From: Cedecea davisae DSM 4568
Lineage (GTDB): Bacteria; Pseudomonadota; Gammaproteobacteria; Enterobacterales; Enterobacteriaceae
Length of the DNA stretch: 64,000 bases
Direction: 5' to 3'
NCBI RefSeq assembly: GCF_000412335.2
Contig: NZ_KE161030.1
Location: 4,436,739-4,500,738 of the forward strand
Position numbers and translations under genes: made by a program. Shown in pieces: positions 8,652 through 17,847 of this stretch (within the stretch, counting starts at the first letter, position 1; each line of letters begins with the position of its first letter). Below the pieces are notes generated by a model that did no database searches, had not been told where the DNA came from, and was given only the letters and a program-made list of their open reading frames with translations.

Positions 8652-8897
8652 TTAGTTGTAGATTTCAGCAACGCCATACAGTTTGTTATCGCCACCGGCA
8701 GAGATGATGCGGATAGATTTCGCGCCAGCCTGCTCGGCTTTTTGCTGTAACTGATGTTGCAGGCTATCCAGGTTAGAAGCGCCGCTAGCGGACACGGTAC
8801 CCAATTTCTGGCTGCCTGCCTGCTGAGTTTCAGCGGCAAAACCGGAGAAGGAAGCGGCGAGAGTCAAAACTACGGCAAAATATTTGATGCTTTTCAT
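8652..8897 (-). CDS. YhcN/BhsA family (DUF1471) small periplasmic stress protein
   Basis: An 81-residue precursor beginning MKSIKYFAVVLTLAASFSGFAAE, a clear signal peptide cleaved after about residue 22. The mature part (KLGTVSASGASNLDSLQHQLQQKAEQAGAKSIRIISAGGDNKLYGVAEIYN) has the DUF1471 pattern of one strand, a helix of the DLxxLQxxLxxKAxxxGA type, and two strands ending in a YGVAEIY-like motif. The ATG at 8897 has AAGGGTG at good spacing; the GTG four codons upstream sits within that site and is unlikely. Paralogues (BhsA, McbA, YhcN) respond to peroxide, acid, metal or cyanide stress. Which paralogue this is cannot be told. Confidence 0.9.
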   Translation of the reverse strand: MKSIKYFAVVLTLAASFSGFAAETQQAGSQKLGTVSASGASNLDSLQHQLQQKAEQAGAKSIRIISAGGDNKLYGVAEIYN

Positions 8898-9092
8898 GAT
8901 GGTCACCCTTAATGTTTGGTTTCAGAGAAGGCTGACTGCCTTCGATGAAATAAGAATAGCGCCGGGCAACTTCGTTTGTTAGCGGAACAATTCGCTTATC
9001 TTATTCAAAATTACTGAACACAAATTAATCACTAAGGCTAACCGGGAAATGGCCTCACACCGGGAACCGCCGCAAGGCCATGATGGACGGGA

Positions 9093-12000
9093 TCACCAGC
9101 TCCAGCGCACGCCGACATTGCCGGTAACAATGCGCTGATGCTCGCCGCCAAAATTGGTGAGGTAACCTGTAGTGGCGTAGAGGCTGCCGTTCTGGCTCAC
9201 CTGCGCCACCAGCCCGGCACCTATTTGCCCGGCAGTTTGACCAACCTGATTCGTCAGGGTGGTGCTGGCATCAAAGTCTGTTTTGTCATCCTGCCCAAAC
9301 GAGCGCAGAACGTTGAGGCGCAGGTACGGTTTCCAGCTTATGCCGCTTGCGTCAAACGCCCATTGCAGCCGCGTCCCCACCCGCCCCTGCCAGACATTGC
9401 CATTATTCCAGCGGACGTCAGACACGCCGTCGTTCAACGAGTCCAGAGAGGTTCTCTGCCACACCAGCTGTGCCTGAGGCTCAAGCGTTAAGCCCTCACT
9501 CAGCGTGAAAGGCAGCCCCGTTTCTACCGAGCCGGTGATGGCGTTGCCGTCGGCAGAGCCGCTCACGCCATTGTTAGAGCTGGTGTTCAGGCGTAGCACG
9601 CTGCCCATTAACACCGCGTCGGTATACCACCCGGAAGGGGCGACCCGCGTCCAGTAGCCGCCGTAGTTGTAGTTATTGAGCTGCAACTTGCCCACGCCCA
9701 TGCCCTGTTTTGCCAGCGCAAAACCGCCTACATCGCCGGTGGCTCTTGAGAAGCCAAACAACACGCCCGCATGGTTGCTGGCCCCGCCGTCTTCGGTGCT
9801 GGCGTATAGATCCTGCCCAAGCTGTAGTCCCCACAATGTGCCATTGAAGGAAGGATTAACGTCGCCGCTTTGGCGAATATCCGCGTGGCTGCCCCAGCTA
9901 CGTGCCCAGAAGGCCGGAGCCTTATTGTTGCCGCCGAGCAGGCTCTGTTCGCCCTGTCGGTCATGGAAGGTGTCGATTTGTTGCAGGTTAAGCTGGCGCG
10001 CGACCGCAGGCGCTTCAACATAGAGCGGGACTTCAGGCCGGTAAACATTTAGCGTCTCGCCGCCGCCGGATGTCTCATCTCCTTTTCCTGCCTCAATAAT
10101 GGAGTCAGGCGTCCCTTCTCCCGGCGTAATCGGGGTCACGGTTTCCGGAGGCGTTGGCGTGCCTTCATCCGGTGGAACGGGCACGACGGGCTGAACAACA
10201 ACAGTATTACGCAGATACCAGCTATTACTGCTGCCATCCGAAACCCCGCCCTTTGCAAGATAATAAGAATACGCCCCGGCGCTGATGGTTCCGCCGGACA
10301 GGCGGAAGGCGTTTGCCGCGCTGGTCGCGCCGTTGATAGCCTGCACAACCTGGATCCCGTCCGCATTGGTTTGCGCCCCGACGCCGCCGCTGTTGGTCAC
10401 TTGCAGCGTGCTGCTGCCCGAAGCGCCACCGCCGCTGAGGATAAGCTTGTCGGATGCGGCTCCGTCGCCCGCCAGCACCGAATTTAGCGCAAGGACGCCA
10501 TTCTGCCCGACGTAATTACCCGCGACGGTCAGACTATTTCCCACCCCGCTACCGCCGAGCTGGACTAACCCGGCGTTGCTCAGATTGCCGTTAATCTGGA
10601 AGTTGCCCAACGCGCCGCTGACCTGCGATGGCAGCGCATTAGCCACGGCTATCATGCCGTTATTGGTTACGTCGCCGTTCACCGTGCCATAGCCGCCAAG
10701 CGTAGCCCCGGAGGCAACCGTTGCGCCGCTGGCAAGCGAAGCGGAGGCATGAGCGCTATCTCCGAGCAGCAGCGTTCCTGCGCTGACGTTGGTGCCTCCG
10801 GTATAAGTGTTAACGCTATTGAGTGCTAAGGTGCCGCCTCCCGCTTTTTCCACCGCTCCGCTACCGCTGATGGCGCCCGAATACTCGCCCTGATTATTTT
10901 GCAGGAAGCGCACCAGCCCGCTGTTGTTTACCGACAGCGGCAGGTTGGCCGAGTTGGCCTGCAAGGTCGCTCCGTTGCTCACCGCTGCCGTTACGGAGGC
11001 GGTGGTGGTGCCCAGCGTTCCGGTTAAGTCGAGCGTGCCTTTTTGGATTAACGCCGTAGTGAACGCCCCGGTTCCGGCCCAGGTCCAGTCGCTGCCCGTC
11101 ATATTCAGCGTCTGAAAGTTGGTAAAGGCGTTATCCGCCGTGCCGGTCCCTTCCAGCGTGACGGAGTTGTTACCCCTTCCGCCGTCGGCCAGGCCGACAA
11201 TCTGCGAACCGGTCTGAAGGATCAGCGAAATGCTGCCGTTGCCGCTCAGGATAGCCGTCCCGCTTCCACCCTGAATCAATCCGGCATTGGTGATGGTGAT
11301 ATTGCCGTTGGTGGAGCGAATACCGATCCCGTTATTACTGATTATCTGCCCACCCGCCAGGTTATTAATGGTGGTGTTAAAGCTGCTGCCGAGCGTATTC
11401 GCCACCACGCCGTCAACGCTGCCGCTTGAGGACGCCGTTCCTTTTGACTGAATCAGCCCGCTGTTATTCAGCGTGGCATTGTTGCCCTGCAAAAATACCG
11501 TTGGCGCGTCTCTGCCCGTGGTGGTCAACGTCCCGCTGTTATTAACCGTACCGCTCCCGCCCAGCAATGAAATAGCCCTGGCGTTGTTGCCAGAGGTCGT
11601 TACCGTCCCGGTGTTGGTAATCGTATTCCCCGAAGCTCCGGGGTTACTTTGCCCCCAGGCGGCGGTCATGCCGTAGGAATTATTGCCGCTGGTGGTAATT
11701 GTTCCGTTATTAATCAAATTGTTGTTATTACCGTTAGCGGCCATACCGTCGTTGTAAGCGCCCGTAGTGGTCAGCTTTCCCGCCGCCCCGTTGGTCACGG
11801 TATTGTCGTTATTGGTGCCAATCAGCAGCGCGCCACGGTTAGCTACCCCGGTACCGTCTCCGGATAAAGTTAACGCACCGTTATTGGTGATAGCGCTGGA
11901 AGTGTCGACGGAAAATGGGGTGGGCGAAGTGCCCAGCGTGTAGCTGCCCGAAGCGGTTGAATCGATATTGAGAGTGACATTGCTACTGCCGGTGACGGCA

Positions 12001-12137
12001 ACAACCGGGGGCGTATTTACGCCGCTACAGGTCACGGAAGTGCCGCTTGCAGGCGCAACGGAGGTACAGGCCGCGCTAACAGCGCCGGTGAAACCAGCAA
12101 AACAAACGGGAACCAGAGTGAGGGCTTTTATTTTCAT
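9093..12137 (-). CDS. type V autotransporter (AIDA/pertactin-like passenger with beta-barrel)
   Basis: A 1014-residue precursor from the ATG at 12137, which has GAGAG 6 bp upstream; a longer frame to 12167 lacks one. The signal peptide ends SAAC. The passenger is Asn/Gly/Thr/Ser-rich with many short repeats of the form NNGTxTTSG and NNSGxxxxxG, the pattern of a right-handed beta helix. It contains an autotransporter strand-associated repeat (ALNSVNTYTGGTNVSAGTLL). A Pro/Thr/Glu-rich linker (about residues 655-690) precedes a roughly 270-residue barrel ending VGVRWSW, with the C-terminal aromatic residue expected for Bam recognition. No passenger catalytic triad was seen, so adhesion or aggregation is the likeliest role. 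Confidence 0.92.
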   Translation of the reverse strand: MKIKALTLVPVCFAGFTGAVSAACTSVAPASGTSVTCSGVNTPPVVAVTGSSNVTLNIDSTASGSYTLGTSPTPFSVDTSSAITNNGALTLSGDGTGVANRGALLIGTNNDNTVTNGAAGKLTTTGAYNDGMAANGNNNNLINNGTITTSGNNSYGMTAAWGQSNPGASGNTITNTGTVTTSGNNARAISLLGGSGTVNNSGTLTTTGRDAPTVFLQGNNATLNNSGLIQSKGTASSSGSVDGVVANTLGSSFNTTINNLAGGQIISNNGIGIRSTNGNITITNAGLIQGGSGTAILSGNGSISLILQTGSQIVGLADGGRGNNSVTLEGTGTADNAFTNFQTLNMTGSDWTWAGTGAFTTALIQKGTLDLTGTLGTTTASVTAAVSNGATLQANSANLPLSVNNSGLVRFLQNNQGEYSGAISGSGAVEKAGGGTLALNSVNTYTGGTNVSAGTLLLGDSAHASASLASGATVASGATLGGYGTVNGDVTNNGMIAVANALPSQVSGALGNFQINGNLSNAGLVQLGGSGVGNSLTVAGNYVGQNGVLALNSVLAGDGAASDKLILSGGGASGSSTLQVTNSGGVGAQTNADGIQVVQAINGATSAANAFRLSGGTISAGAYSYYLAKGGVSDGSSNSWYLRNTVVVQPVVPVPPDEGTPTPPETVTPITPGEGTPDSIIEAGKGDETSGGGETLNVYRPEVPLYVEAPAVARQLNLQQIDTFHDRQGEQSLLGGNNKAPAFWARSWGSHADIRQSGDVNPSFNGTLWGLQLGQDLYASTEDGGASNHAGVLFGFSRATGDVGGFALAKQGMGVGKLQLNNYNYGGYWTRVAPSGWYTDAVLMGSVLRLNTSSNNGVSGSADGNAITGSVETGLPFTLSEGLTLEPQAQLVWQRTSLDSLNDGVSDVRWNNGNVWQGRVGTRLQWAFDASGISWKPYLRLNVLRSFGQDDKTDFDASTTLTNQVGQTAGQIGAGLVAQVSQNGSLYATTGYLTNFGGEHQRIVTGNVGVRWSW

Positions 12138-12267
12138 GTTTTCTCTCGCATCAAGAAAGATAAACAAATTTCAGCAGGTTGAGTTGGCAGTCCCTGCCAT
12201 TACGTCATGAGAGAAAAGGGGATATTTCCTGTATGACCCTGAACGTTATTCGGGGCGCAAAGAAGCA

Positions 12268-12298
12268 TCACCCGGCTCTTAAATATAGAGTCGGGTGA
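12268..12298 (-). terminator. hairpin terminator downstream of yibL
   Basis: Stem TCACCCG-G-CTCT / AGAG-T-CGGGTGA with loop TAAATAT and one internal mismatch, 60 bp past the yibL stop. The T tract is weak, so termination is likely but not certain. Confidence 0.6.
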
Positions 12299-12358
12299 TA
12301 ATTTGTGAGGATTTTCTACGAAATTTTTCCGGTTTATTTCACCGAAAAGAGAGCGCTA

Positions 12359-12721
12359 TCAGAAATCGATGCGGGAGAAGCCGGTCATTTCGGTCAGTTC
12401 CATCTCGCGGCCCAGGGCCGTCATCGGATGAACAATCACCAGGCCACGCACGCTCTTCTTGAACTTGCCCATGTCGGCCTGCTCTTTCTTGGTAATCGGG
12501 CGTTTAAACGGCATCGCCATCAGTTTCTGGGCTTCTTTGCTCAGCTTCTGGTTACGCACCGCCTGCAGGCGGGCAATTTCAATTTCCAGCTTCTGCTTCT
12601 CTTTATCCAGCTCGGCGTATTTTTCCGCCTCGTTGATCAGGTGCAGTTCTGGCATTTCGTGACGGATGGCGTCCAGACGATCGCTGAGACGTTTAATTTC
12701 TGCTTTTTCGATTTCTTTCAT
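12359..12721 (-). CDS. yibL: ribosome-associated protein YibL
   Basis: A 120-residue charged protein with a long coiled-coil N-terminal half ([20 protein letters not shown], then [21 protein letters not shown]). A basic C-terminal part contains [21 protein letters not shown] and [11 protein letters not shown]. It matches E. coli YibL along its length as I recall it; that protein co-sediments with ribosomes, but its function is unsettled. It follows mtlR in the same orientation, as in E. coli (yibT is not seen between them here). Confidence 0.95.
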   Translation of the reverse strand: MKEIEKAEIKRLSDRLDAIRHEMPELHLINEAEKYAELDKEKQKLEIEIARLQAVRNQKLSKEAQKLMAMPFKRPITKKEQADMGKFKKSVRGLVIVHPMTALGREMELTEMTGFSRIDF

Positions 12722-12803
12722 TTTTGACTAACCGTGAATAAATTGCTTTGCGGCAAGGATACACCATTCGGCGTAAGAGGGCGAAAGAGGACTGAAGCCG
12801 GGG

Positions 12804-13373
12804 CTATTTCTTGAAAGCTTTTTTTAAGCTGATCCGCGAGATCAGCTCGGTCAGGGAAAGTACCATCGTGGAGCGGACAATTTGCATGTAGCGCTGCCGC
12901 TGCATCGCCAGCAGCTCCGGGTCGCTGCCGTCAACAAAGGTCGGCGTCGGCGGCATCGCCGCTACGCAGTGCAGCTCGCCAAACGGACCAAGAATTTCGT
13001 CGTCGGTAAAGCTGTACTCATTGCCGTCGTGATTAAGCTCTTCGCGTAAAGCCATTAGCAGCTCGCAGTCTTCGTACTCGGCGCGGTTCAGCACGCCCAG
13101 CCCGTAGATAAGCTTCAGGCGCACCGACAGGTCGCCCAGCGGCCCGTCGCCGTCCAGCAGCGGCTCCACCGCGTATTTTACCGCGTAGTCATCTTTACGG
13201 AACACCTGGAGCACCAGAATATTTACCGCTTCGGTCAATAATTCGACGGCAGCAATCAGCAGGCTACGGACGGTTTTGCCGGCATTAAGACGCTCAAGCA
13301 CGCGGTTTTCAAAGGCCTGGGTTTCTTCCATTTTTGCCTGCATCACTAAAAATGTTTCAGGAGCGGCGTCCAC
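12804..13373 (-). CDS. mtlR: mannitol operon repressor MtlR
   Basis: A 189-residue all-helical protein of the MtlR family, which represses the mannitol operon although it has no classical DNA-binding domain. It carries the conserved runs FENRVLERLNAGKTVRSLL, VFRKDDYAVKYAVEPLLDGDGPLGDLSVRLKLIYGLG and the C-terminal MVLSLTELISRISLKKAF. It is the third gene of the mtlA-mtlD-mtlR operon, 15 bp after mtlD. The N-terminus is a few residues shorter than in E. coli. Confidence 0.95.
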   Translation of the reverse strand: MDAAPETFLVMQAKMEETQAFENRVLERLNAGKTVRSLLIAAVELLTEAVNILVLQVFRKDDYAVKYAVEPLLDGDGPLGDLSVRLKLIYGLGVLNRAEYEDCELLMALREELNHDGNEYSFTDDEILGPFGELHCVAAMPPTPTFVDGSDPELLAMQRQRYMQIVRSTMVLSLTELISRISLKKAFKK

Positions 13374-13388
13374 CGCCCCTGCATAGGG

Positions 13389-14537
13389 TTACGCTATGGC
13401 GTTATACGCCTTCACCGCCTCGGTAACGGCTTCGCTATTGGCATCCAGACCAGAGACTTCTGCCAGCGCCGCCTGCGGGCCTTTATCCGCCAGCAGTTGC
13501 TTCAGCTCCTGAGCCTGCGGGTCCTGCTCGCTGTGGTAGTGCATCGCCGCCGCAATCCCTTTGATCAGGTTGGCATGGCCTAAACCGTACTCAAGGGTGC
13601 CGAGCAGCGGTTTCACCAGGCGGTCCCCGGCGCTGAGTTTACGCAGCGGCTGGCGGCCAACGCGTTCCACATCGTCTTTCAGATAAGGGTTTTCGAAACG
13701 ACCAAGGATTTTCTTGATATACGCCGCGTGCTTGTCGGCCTCAAAGCCGTAACGCTTAATCAGCACCGCGCCGCTCTCTTCCATCGCCCCTTTCACTACG
13801 GCGCGAACTTTCTCATCAAGAATGGCATCGCGGATAGTCTGGTGCCCGGCCAGCTGACCGAGGTACGCGGTTATAGCATGCCCGGTATTCAGCGTGAAGA
13901 GCTTGCGCTCGACAAACGCCATAAGATTATCAGTAAGTTCCATGCCAGGAATGTTCGGTAGCTCACCTTTGAACTGAGTTTTATCCACAATCCACTCGCT
14001 AAAGGTTTCAACAGTCACTTCCAGCGGGTCGTTAGTGGCGGACTCGGACGGCGGAACGATGCGGTCAACGGCGGAATCAACAAAACCTACATGCTGCTCA
14101 ACCCACGCCCATGCGTCTGCGGAGAGGGCTTTCTTCACATGCTCTTTGAGCTGGCTGGTGCCGCGCACCATGTTTTCGCAGGCGATGATGTTCAGCGGCG
14201 CTTCGTTGCCGTTAGCGCGGCGCAGTTCCAGACCTTTGGCCAGCGTAGGCGCGATGCGCTCAAGCACGACCGGACCGACGGCGGTGGTCACTAAATCAAC
14301 CTGAGAAATCAGCTCAACGACTTCGTCGCCGATGCTGCTGACGGCATTCACGTTGGAAACGGTATCAACCTGCTGCTGCTCGCCCACAACGTGAACTTCA
14401 TAGCTGTGACGCGCGTTCAGGGCATCCAGCACGACCTGGTTCACGTCGGCAAAGGTCAATTGCAGGCCGGCATCCGCCAGCAATTTGCCAATAAAGCCAC
14501 GACCGATATTACCTGCACCAAAATGTAATGCTTTCAT
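13389..14537 (-). CDS. mtlD: mannitol-1-phosphate 5-dehydrogenase
   Basis: NAD-dependent enzyme that oxidises mannitol 1-phosphate, delivered by MtlA, to fructose 6-phosphate. The 382-residue protein begins [17 protein letters not shown] with the Rossmann glycine motif. It contains [17 protein letters not shown], where the polyol-dehydrogenase active-site region lies. I use the ATG at 14537 because it matches the family N-terminus and follows AAGG; the frame stays open to 14606 without supporting features. It is separated from mtlA by about 210 bp that hold a cluster of palindromic repeats. Confidence 0.97.
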   Translation of the reverse strand: MKALHFGAGNIGRGFIGKLLADAGLQLTFADVNQVVLDALNARHSYEVHVVGEQQQVDTVSNVNAVSSIGDEVVELISQVDLVTTAVGPVVLERIAPTLAKGLELRRANGNEAPLNIIACENMVRGTSQLKEHVKKALSADAWAWVEQHVGFVDSAVDRIVPPSESATNDPLEVTVETFSEWIVDKTQFKGELPNIPGMELTDNLMAFVERKLFTLNTGHAITAYLGQLAGHQTIRDAILDEKVRAVVKGAMEESGAVLIKRYGFEADKHAAYIKKILGRFENPYLKDDVERVGRQPLRKLSAGDRLVKPLLGTLEYGLGHANLIKGIAAAMHYHSEQDPQAQELKQLLADKGPQAALAEVSGLDANSEAVTEAVKAYNAIA

Positions 14538-14598
14538 TGCGTTAACCTTCCTGATTATTTCACCCGTAAGGGCTGGGGTAAGGATACTGTGTACGAAT

Positions 14599-14742
14599 CC
14601 CCTCACCCTAGCCCTCTCCCCAAAGGGGAGAGGGGATAATTCTATGCAACTGCTGTTTCCTCTCTCCCCAGGAGGAGAGGGATAATTCTATGCCCCTGTT
14701 GTTCCCCCCTCGCCCCTCCGGGGAGAGGGTCGGGGTGAGGGG
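14599..14742. repeat. cluster of GC-rich palindromic intergenic repeats between mtlA and mtlD
   Basis: Three successive hairpins built on the core CCCTCTCCCC...GGGGAGAGGG: about 14599-14635, 14657-14684 and 14704-14742. The outer ones carry flanking CCCTCACCC or GGGTGAGGG. Related copies lie at 24431-24532 and 46978-47047. They behave like a REP-type intergenic family and sit inside an operon, where they may stabilise the mtlA portion of the mRNA. Confidence 0.85.
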
Positions 14743-14749
14743 CAAGCCC

Positions 14750-16669
14750 TTACTTCTTACCGGCCAGCAGATCCAGCACTTCCTGGACGCTGGTGGTGTG
14801 CGCCAGGCGCTCAATCACCGACTCATCATCCAGCGCGTTGGTCAGGCTGGTAATAACCTGAATGTGCTCGTTATTGCGGGCGGCAATACCGATAACCAGG
14901 CGGGCAATGTCTTCCGGCTCTTCGCCGAAGTGCACGCCTTCAGGGTACTGGCAGAACACCACGCCGGTTTTCAGCACGCGATCTTTAGCTTCTACGGTGC
15001 CGTGAGGAACCGCGATGCCTTCGCCCAGGTAAGTCGGGGTCAGTTTTTCGCGCTCAAACATCGCGTCAACGTACTCAGGCTGAACGTAGCCGCCGTTTAC
15101 CAGTTGCTCACCGGCGAAGCGAATAGCTTCTTCTTTGGTGCTAGCTTTCAGGCCGAGGAACACGTTACCCGCGCCCAGCTTGAATACGCCTTCTTCGCTG
15201 GAAACAAAGCTGTCTTCCAGGCTGTGCATCACCTTCACTTCTTTGTCGCTCAGGTTCTGAGAGGCAACCAGGCGCTCAACCAGGTTGGCATACAGGCTGC
15301 TGTCGAGGAAGTTGGTCAGGGAGATATGCTGCGCCTGAGGCACCTGGCGCATAGCGCGCTCGGTCAGGTCGCGGTGGGTAATCACCAGGTCAACATCGTC
15401 CGGCAGGCTGTTGATTGCGCAGTTGGTCACGGAGATGTTTTTCAGGCCCGCGTCGTTCACTTTCTTACGCAGCACGCCCGCCCCCATGGCGCTTGAACCC
15501 ATACCAGCATCGCAGGCCACGATAATTTTGCGTACGTGGCTCAGGTCGTTAGACAGCCCAGCACCTACCGCCAGCGGCGCTGCGCCACCTTTGGACTCGG
15601 CTTTCATCTCCTGCATACGGCGAGCCGCAGCTTCGATGTCGTCTTCTTCTTTCACTTTGCTGGTTTTCAGCAGAATGGCGGAAACCACGAAGGAGACAAC
15701 CATTGCCGCACAGATAGCCGCGATGTTAGCGAAGTAAGCGCCTTTCGGGGTCATCGCCAGAACGGCCAGGATAGAACCCGGAGAAGCCGGGGAAACCAGG
15801 CCGCCGTTCAGTACGGTCAGGGTGAACACGCCGGTCATACCGCCGAGGATAACGGCCAGGATCAGACGTGGATTCATCAGCACATACGGGAAGTAAATTT
15901 CGTGGATACCGCCCAGGAAGTGGATGATAGCCGCGCCGCCAGCGGACTGCTTGGCGTTACCGCGACCGAAGAACATGTACGCCAGCAGCACGCCCATACC
16001 CGGACCCGGGTTAGCTTCAATCAGGAAGAAGATGGATTTGCCCAGCTCGTGGGACTGCTGAATACCCAGCGGCGAGAAGATGCCGTGGTTGATGGCGTTG
16101 TTCAGGAACAGGATTTTCGCCGGTTCTACGAAGATAGACGCCAGCGGCAGCATGTCGTGCACAACCATGAAGTTAACGCCCGCTGCCAGAACTTTGGACA
16201 GGACTTCAACCGCAGGGCCAATACCCATGAACGCCAGAATCGCCAGGATCATCCCGATGATACCGGCAGAGAAGTTGTTCACCAGCATTTCAAAGCCGGA
16301 CTTAATTTTACCGTCGACCCACTTATCAAAGTGTTTGATCGCCCAGCCGCCCAGTGGACCGGCAATCATTGCGCCGAGGAACATCGGCATATCCGCGCCG
16401 ACGATAACACCCATGGTGGTGATAGCACCCACCACGCCGCCGCGGTCACCGCCAATCAGGCGGCCACCGGTGTAACCGATTAACAGCGGCAGCAGGTAAG
16501 TGATCATCGGGCCTACCAGCTTCGCCAGCGTCTCGTTTGGCAACCATCCGGTGGGAATAAATAAGGCCGTGATAATACCCCAGGCGATAAACGCCCCGAT
16601 ATTTGGCATGACCATATTGCTGAGAAAACGACCAAAGCTTTGCACTTTGATCTTGATATCGGATGACAT
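14750..16669 (-). CDS. mtlA: PTS mannitol-specific transporter EIICBA
   Basis: Inner-membrane phosphotransferase permease that imports mannitol and phosphorylates it to mannitol 1-phosphate. The 639-residue protein holds all three domains: membrane EIIC (residues 1-340, with the substrate-site motif GGIHEIYFP), EIIB (phosphocysteine in IIVACDAGMGSS) and EIIA (phosphohistidine in GIAVPHGTVEAKD). The ATG at 16669 starts the family N-terminus MSSDIKIKVQSFGRFLSNMV and has GGGGTACGAGT before it. It is the first gene of the operon; four CRP sites lie upstream. Confidence 0.97.
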   Translation of the reverse strand: MSSDIKIKVQSFGRFLSNMVMPNIGAFIAWGIITALFIPTGWLPNETLAKLVGPMITYLLPLLIGYTGGRLIGGDRGGVVGAITTMGVIVGADMPMFLGAMIAGPLGGWAIKHFDKWVDGKIKSGFEMLVNNFSAGIIGMILAILAFMGIGPAVEVLSKVLAAGVNFMVVHDMLPLASIFVEPAKILFLNNAINHGIFSPLGIQQSHELGKSIFFLIEANPGPGMGVLLAYMFFGRGNAKQSAGGAAIIHFLGGIHEIYFPYVLMNPRLILAVILGGMTGVFTLTVLNGGLVSPASPGSILAVLAMTPKGAYFANIAAICAAMVVSFVVSAILLKTSKVKEEDDIEAAARRMQEMKAESKGGAAPLAVGAGLSNDLSHVRKIIVACDAGMGSSAMGAGVLRKKVNDAGLKNISVTNCAINSLPDDVDLVITHRDLTERAMRQVPQAQHISLTNFLDSSLYANLVERLVASQNLSDKEVKVMHSLEDSFVSSEEGVFKLGAGNVFLGLKASTKEEAIRFAGEQLVNGGYVQPEYVDAMFEREKLTPTYLGEGIAVPHGTVEAKDRVLKTGVVFCQYPEGVHFGEEPEDIARLVIGIAARNNEHIQVITSLTNALDDESVIERLAHTTSVQEVLDLLAGKK

Positions 16670-16811
16670 ACTCGTACCCCTTGTTGGTGTTACGCGCTGG
16701 GAAGCAGCCCGAGGTTTATTGTTAACGTAGCGGCAGGGTCGCCGGCCTGATGCAGTAAAGTGAGGCGAATCTGGCACTGAATCGTTTAGCTGTCCAGCCG
16801 ACGACAAAATA

Positions 16812-16827
16812 TGTGACTTAGATCACC
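16812..16827. promoter_or_regulatory. CRP site 1 upstream of mtlA
   Basis: TGTGA-N6-TCACC, one base off the symmetric CRP consensus. It is the site nearest mtlA, about 145 bp before the start codon. Confidence 0.8.
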
Positions 16828-16855
16828 AATAATCAGAGATCACCCTCCATCATTG

Positions 16856-16871
16856 AGTGATCAGCGTCACA
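16856..16871. promoter_or_regulatory. CRP site 2 upstream of mtlA
   Basis: AGTGA-N6-TCACA, one base off consensus, 44 bp from site 1 (about four helical turns), which puts the two on one face of the DNA. Confidence 0.75.
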
Positions 16872-16928
16872 AAATGTTTGTGTAAAAAAAATACACGGCT
16901 GCTTTTTTAACCCTGATTGACCTTTTTA

Positions 16929-16944
16929 TGTGACAAATATCACA
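16929..16944. promoter_or_regulatory. CRP site 3 upstream of mtlA
   Basis: TGTGA-N6-TCACA, a full match to the CRP consensus core. Confidence 0.85.
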
Positions 16945-16972
16945 TTTACTTATGACGCCTTTGTTATTTATT

Positions 16973-16988
16973 TGTGATCTATCTCACA
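16973..16988. promoter_or_regulatory. CRP site 4 upstream of mtlA
   Basis: TGTGA-N6-TCACA, a second full consensus match, again 44 bp from its neighbour. A weaker fifth half-site TGTGA is at 17016-17020. E. coli mtlA is known for several CRP sites, so this array is conserved. Confidence 0.85.
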
Positions 16989-17146
16989 AGATATTTTCAG
17001 GCAGATTAATCCGAGTGTGATCCAGTTAAAATATGGCAGTTGACAGCGGGCGAACATTAATTGCGCGATGAAAGTAAATTACAGCGAAGCGGGGGCGCGT
17101 TGAGAGGAAGCAAGCGCGACGAAAAACGCCGCGCCCTGATGGATGA

Positions 17147-17746
17147 TTATTTAGCTAAATCCACGACAATGCCGCGGGCCTGAGCAAACAGCTGCTGATA
17201 GTGAGCATCGCTATCGCCAATGCCCTCTTCCACGCCGAGGGTGTTATACAGAAAGTCGATTTTCGCATCCTGCACGCCCAGGTAGCCCATTGAGCCATTG
17301 ATGAAGTCGGTCATGTTCTTTTCCCAGCCGTATTTCACAAAGCCTTCCTGCGAGCCGCCCACCAGCGCCACCCAGCGAATTTTTTTGCCGCCCAATTTGC
17401 CGCCGGGACCGTAACCCAGGCCGTAGTTCCACACCCGGTCGAGGTAGCCCTTGAGCATCGCCGGGAAGCTGTACCACCACACCGGGAACACCACGACCAC
17501 GGTATCTTTGTCTTCTATCTCGCCAAACAGGCGGTGGACTTCCGGGGAGTATTGCTTTTCCGGCTTGTTCCAGTCCGGCTCGTCGTCCACGCCCAGCGCC
17601 GGATCAAAGCCGCTGCGGTAGAGATCAAGAGAAGAGACGTTGATGCCGCGCTCCGCCGCCTCGCCCTGAATTTCCTGTACCACCTGCGCGGTTAACGAGT
17701 CGCTGCGCGGATGGGCCCAAACAATATACATATTCTCTGATTTCAT
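17147..17746 (-). CDS. flavodoxin-fold NAD(P)H oxidoreductase (NQO/KefF/MdaB-like)
   Basis: A 199-residue FMN- or FAD-binding quinone-reductase-like protein. It shows IVWAHPRSDSLTAQVV at the N-terminus (flavin phosphate loop), VVVFPVWWYSFPAMLKGYLDRVW (the typical P-x-WW-x2-P-A motif of the Flavodoxin_2 family) and a GYGPGGKLGGKK flavin-side loop. Enzymes of this kind carry out two-electron reduction of quinones or nitro compounds. It is divergent from the LysR gene at 17848 with a 101-bp shared promoter region, so that regulator probably controls it. The physiological substrate is unknown. Confidence 0.88.
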   Translation of the reverse strand: MKSENMYIVWAHPRSDSLTAQVVQEIQGEAAERGINVSSLDLYRSGFDPALGVDDEPDWNKPEKQYSPEVHRLFGEIEDKDTVVVVFPVWWYSFPAMLKGYLDRVWNYGLGYGPGGKLGGKKIRWVALVGGSQEGFVKYGWEKNMTDFINGSMGYLGVQDAKIDFLYNTLGVEEGIGDSDAHYQQLFAQARGIVVDLAK

Positions 17747-17847
17747 GGAGTTATCTCAGCCTGTTGGGAAGTGACACCCACTTTACGGCCCCCGGATAAT
17801 TCTGTAAAACGTAGTATTTAAGATGGGTTAATGAAAGGTTTTCACTA

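Noticed and set aside
8878-8906. GTG start four codons upstream for the YhcN/BhsA-type gene
   Set aside because: That GTG lies inside the ribosome-binding site of the ATG at 8897.
14690-16483. Long open frames (about 268 and 315 codons) opposite mtlA
   Set aside because: Antisense shadows of mtlA; the products are Gln/Arg/His-rich and match nothing.
16670-16807. A 46-codon N-terminal extension of mtlA
   Set aside because: The family starts at MSSDIKIKV and has a good ribosome-binding site there; the extension runs through the promoter region.
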